Origin: Candidatus Villigracilis saccharophilus
GTDB taxonomy: Bacteria > Chloroflexota > Anaerolineae > Anaerolineales > Villigracilaceae
DNA length: 64,000 nt
Reading direction: 5' to 3'
Assembly: GCA_016709305.1 (NCBI GenBank)
Contig: JADJNA010000026.1
Coordinates: 11,737 to 75,736, forward strand
A program made the translations under genes and the position numbers. Numbering within the stretch: position 1 is the stretch's first letter; each line of letters starts with the position of its first letter. Of the stretch, positions 61,851-64,000 are shown one piece after another. A model generated the notes under the pieces. That model ran no database searches. It was not told the DNA's origin and worked only from the letters and a program-made list of their open reading frames with translations.

Positions 61851-63109
61851 ATGGACACGATCTCACAATTAACGTTTCGCCGCTTCATTCTCGGTCAGCA
61901 GGGACTTTGGCCGGGTCGCCGTTTCAAGGGGTTGAACGGCGCGGAATCCGCTTTGCACCAGATGCAGGGGGTACAGCTCGACCCGTTGACCATGGTGGCG
62001 CGCAGTCAGGACATTGCCATGTACGGGCGCGTCTTGAATTACAAGCCCGCGCATTTATATAAGATGGCGTACCAGCGGCGGAAAGCTTTTGATTATGGCG
62101 GCTGGTTGTTCATGTATCCGATGAGCGAATTCCCATACTGGGGACTGCCCATGAAGCATCGCCGTCAGCATGGAATTCATTATGAATCATTCAGGCATCC
62201 GCCTGCCGAATTGGTCAAGCATGTGCTGGATGAATTGCGCGAGCGCGGTCCGCTTGGAAACCGTGACTTTGAGGGCGCAAAGGTCAGCGCCTGGAGTTAC
62301 CGCGGACGCAAGGAAGCCTCGATCGCATTGTTCTATTTATGGTTGACCGGCGAGGTGATGATCACCAATCGCAAGGGCTTTGACCGCATCTATGATCTGC
62401 GTGAACGCGTCCTGCCGCGTGAGTTTGATTTTGAGGTGATGGATTCTGAGGCTGAGGATTTCTTTATCCGCAAATCTATTGCGTTCCTTGGCATGGCGCG
62501 TGAAAATATATGGCGTACTGATTTGAGCGGCTATCTGAATCGGGACGTGCCGCGCGAGGAAGCGAAGACGCGCATTGAAAGCTTGATCGAGCAGCAGGTC
62601 ATCTCGCGCGGGTGCGCGTGGAAGACTCAAAGGATAGCTACCTCTACTTAAATAGCGACCAGCCGCATCTGTCGGGGTTGGAGGCGGGTCGTATTCCAAA
62701 AAAATGGAAGCCTGCCGGACCATCCACCGAAGAGGAAGTCACATTCCTTGCGCCGCTGGAAATTGTCAGCGCGCGCGGACGGTCGAAGAAGGTCTTTGAT
62801 TTTGAATATTTGTGGGAAGTGTATAAGCCCGCGCATCTGCGCCGCTGGGGATATTACACCCTGCCGATCCTGTATGGCGATGATCTCGTGGCGCGCCTTG
62901 ACCCGAAACTGGACCGCAAAACGAACACGCTGCATGTTTTGGGATTTTGGCTCGAAGATGATGCGCCCAAAGATGAAGCCTTTGCCGGCGCGCTCGCCAA
63001 AGGACTGCGCCGTTTTGCGGATATGACCGATGCCAGGAGATTTGATTTGAGCGGAATCAAACAAACCAAACTGCGTTCGTATCTGAAGAAGGAATTGAAA
63101 AAGGATTGA
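61851..63109 (+). CDS. YcaQ/AlkX-like winged-helix DNA glycosylase (frame broken near 62610)
   Basis: About 419 residues once joined. It belongs to the HTH_42 (YcaQ) family: an N-terminal three-winged-helix protein that opens interstrand crosslinks or removes alkylated bases. The Q-hydrophobic-D motif is visible as QLD (residues 42-44) in HQMQGVQLDPL, with SYRGRKEASIALFYLWLTGEVM and the C-terminal HLRRWGYYTLPILYGDDLVARLDPKLDR (family hallmark). The two frames meet at GCGCGGG (62606-62612); a base removed there gives VISRVRVEDSKDSYLY. The ATG has no ribosome binding site and abuts a terminator. Confidence 0.82.
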
Positions 63110-63111
63110 GC

Positions 63112-63510
63112 ATGAATACAAAATATTTATTGGTTTCAAGCAGTGTGTTTCTGGGTTTTCTGGGATTGCTTGCTTTATTTGTCCCCGAAGAATTGTTGAA
63201 GATCTTGAGCCTGCCTTTTACAAGTCCATTGCCCGTCCTGATACAACTGCTGGGAGCTTTGTATTTATCCTTCGCGCTGATGAACTGGACCGCCAAAGAC
63301 AACATCATTGGCGGAGTTTATCTGCGGCCGATCTCCATTGCGAATTTTTCCCATTTTATGATCGGCGCGTTGTCCCTCCTGAACAATCAATTGTCAAATG
63401 GCGCGAACTTATATTTCTTGAGTGTGTCTGTCGTGTATGCCGTTTTTGCAATAATTTTTACCTGGCTGGTATTTTTTCATACGGGCATACAGAAGCCCGG
63501 GGTAAATTAA
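63112..63510 (+). CDS. Membrane protein, four helices
   Basis: A 132-residue protein, ATG at 63112, 2 bases after the YcaQ-like stop, so likely co-transcribed with it. Four hydrophobic segments are visible (about residues 5-23, 39-55, 72-90 and 104-124). The pattern resembles small DoxX-like or DUF-type membrane proteins, but no signature was recognised. Function unknown. Confidence 0.6.
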   Translation: MNTKYLLVSSSVFLGFLGLLALFVPEELLKILSLPFTSPLPVLIQLLGALYLSFALMNWTAKDNIIGGVYLRPISIANFSHFMIGALSLLNNQLSNGANLYFLSVSVVYAVFAIIFTWLVFFHTGIQKPGVN

Positions 63511-63972
63511 ATGGACAAAAACTTGCCGCCCCTTCGATCAGATCAAGTCACTCTGCGGGCTGTCAGCGCAGATGATCTCGCGATGTTTTATGAACATCAA
63601 CTTGACAGGGAAGCAGCGCAGATGGCGGAGTTCCCATCCAGGGACTGGGATGCATTCATGGCGCATTGGAAGAAGATCATGGCTGACGAGGTCAATATCT
63701 TAAATACCATTGTGTATGATGGACAGGTGGTCGGCAATATTGTCAGTTGGGAACACGAAGGCGAACAGGAAGTCGGTTACTGGATCGGCAGGGAATATTG
63801 GGGCAGGGGCATTGCCTCCGCAGCCCTGAAACAATTTTTGGAACAGGTCGGCATCCGCCCGCTGTATGCGTTTGTTGTGAAGCACAATATCGCATCCATC
63901 CGGGTGCTTGAAAAATGCGGGTTTGTGCTTTACAAGGAAGACGGCGATGGATTTGCTTTAAGATATGAATGA
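63511..63972 (+). CDS. GNAT acetyltransferase (RimJ/RimL-like)
   Basis: A 153-residue GNAT enzyme that transfers acetyl from acetyl-CoA to an amine. It begins LRSDQVTLRAVSADDLAMF (beta-1/alpha-1), has VVGNIVSWEHEGEQEVGYWIG (central strands), the acetyl-CoA loop REYWGRGIASAAL (Q/R-x-x-G-x-G/A type) and NIASIRVLEKCGF. The end GFVLYKED is typical of the RimJ/RimL type. The substrate could be a ribosomal protein terminus, an antibiotic or a metabolite. It directly follows the four-helix protein with no gap. Confidence 0.85.
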   Translation: MDKNLPPLRSDQVTLRAVSADDLAMFYEHQLDREAAQMAEFPSRDWDAFMAHWKKIMADEVNILNTIVYDGQVVGNIVSWEHEGEQEVGYWIGREYWGRGIASAALKQFLEQVGIRPLYAFVVKHNIASIRVLEKCGFVLYKEDGDGFALRYE

Positions 63973-64000
63973 GCCACGAAAAATATTTTGACAGGATCTG

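Overview
The window reads as chromosomal DNA of a non-model bacterium, most likely a member of the Chloroflexota (Anaerolineae-like). That placement is inference from gene content: a full division/cell-wall cluster with MraZ, FtsA and FtsZ, no lipopolysaccharide genes, a Flp/Tad pilus with DnaA-N-domain and ParA proteins, and AT-rich intergenic regions with strong intrinsic terminators. No rRNA, tRNA or CRISPR array was recognised.

Left part (about 0-24 kb, accessory). Nearly all genes are on the minus strand. One tightly coupled operon (20660 down to 14872) encodes a small ribbon-helix-helix-like protein, a one-helix membrane peptide, ParA, a protein with a duplicated DNA-binding-like domain, a replication-initiator-like protein with a DnaA N-terminal domain, a zinc-ribbon protein and TadC. 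A second operon (12299 down to 8664) encodes a 59-residue Flp pilin, three TadE/TadG-type pseudopilins and two exported proteins. Further left are a TrbL/VirB6-like membrane protein, a Cas4/RecB-type Fe-S nuclease and two A24 prepilin peptidases. Together they look like an integrated plasmid or conjugative element whose replication and partition genes are co-transcribed with pilus genes. A diguanylate cyclase sits between the two operons, flanked by a repeated piece of the tadC 3' end. A MarR-controlled heterodimeric ABC exporter (4.3-8.3 kb) is cargo or resident. Two related LuxR-type regulators lie near 4 kb and 23 kb.

Middle part (about 21-43 kb, mixed). It holds an Old Yellow Enzyme, a DUF3597 protein, a very large secreted nuclease, a TetR-controlled MacB/LolCDE-like efflux operon (TetR, two permeases, ATPase, two lipoprotein adaptors), a GH4 glycosidase, an ATP-grasp ligase, galactokinase, a Vps62-like membrane protein and an RlmI-like methyltransferase.

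Right part (43.4-61.1 kb). This is a canonical dcw cluster: mraZ, rsmH, ftsL, ftsI, murF, mraY, murD, ftsW, murG, a cvpA-like gene, murC, a small ORF, murB, ddl, ftsQ, ftsA, ftsZ. It starts at a clear promoter with an MraZ box and ends at a strong terminator; murE is absent. Small membrane proteins, a YcaQ-like glycosylase and a GNAT acetyltransferase follow.

Data quality: at least eleven genes, including the core genes murD and murB, are split by single frame breaks, several of them in homopolymer runs. This pattern points to residual indel errors in a long-read assembly, so the split genes are annotated as single loci.
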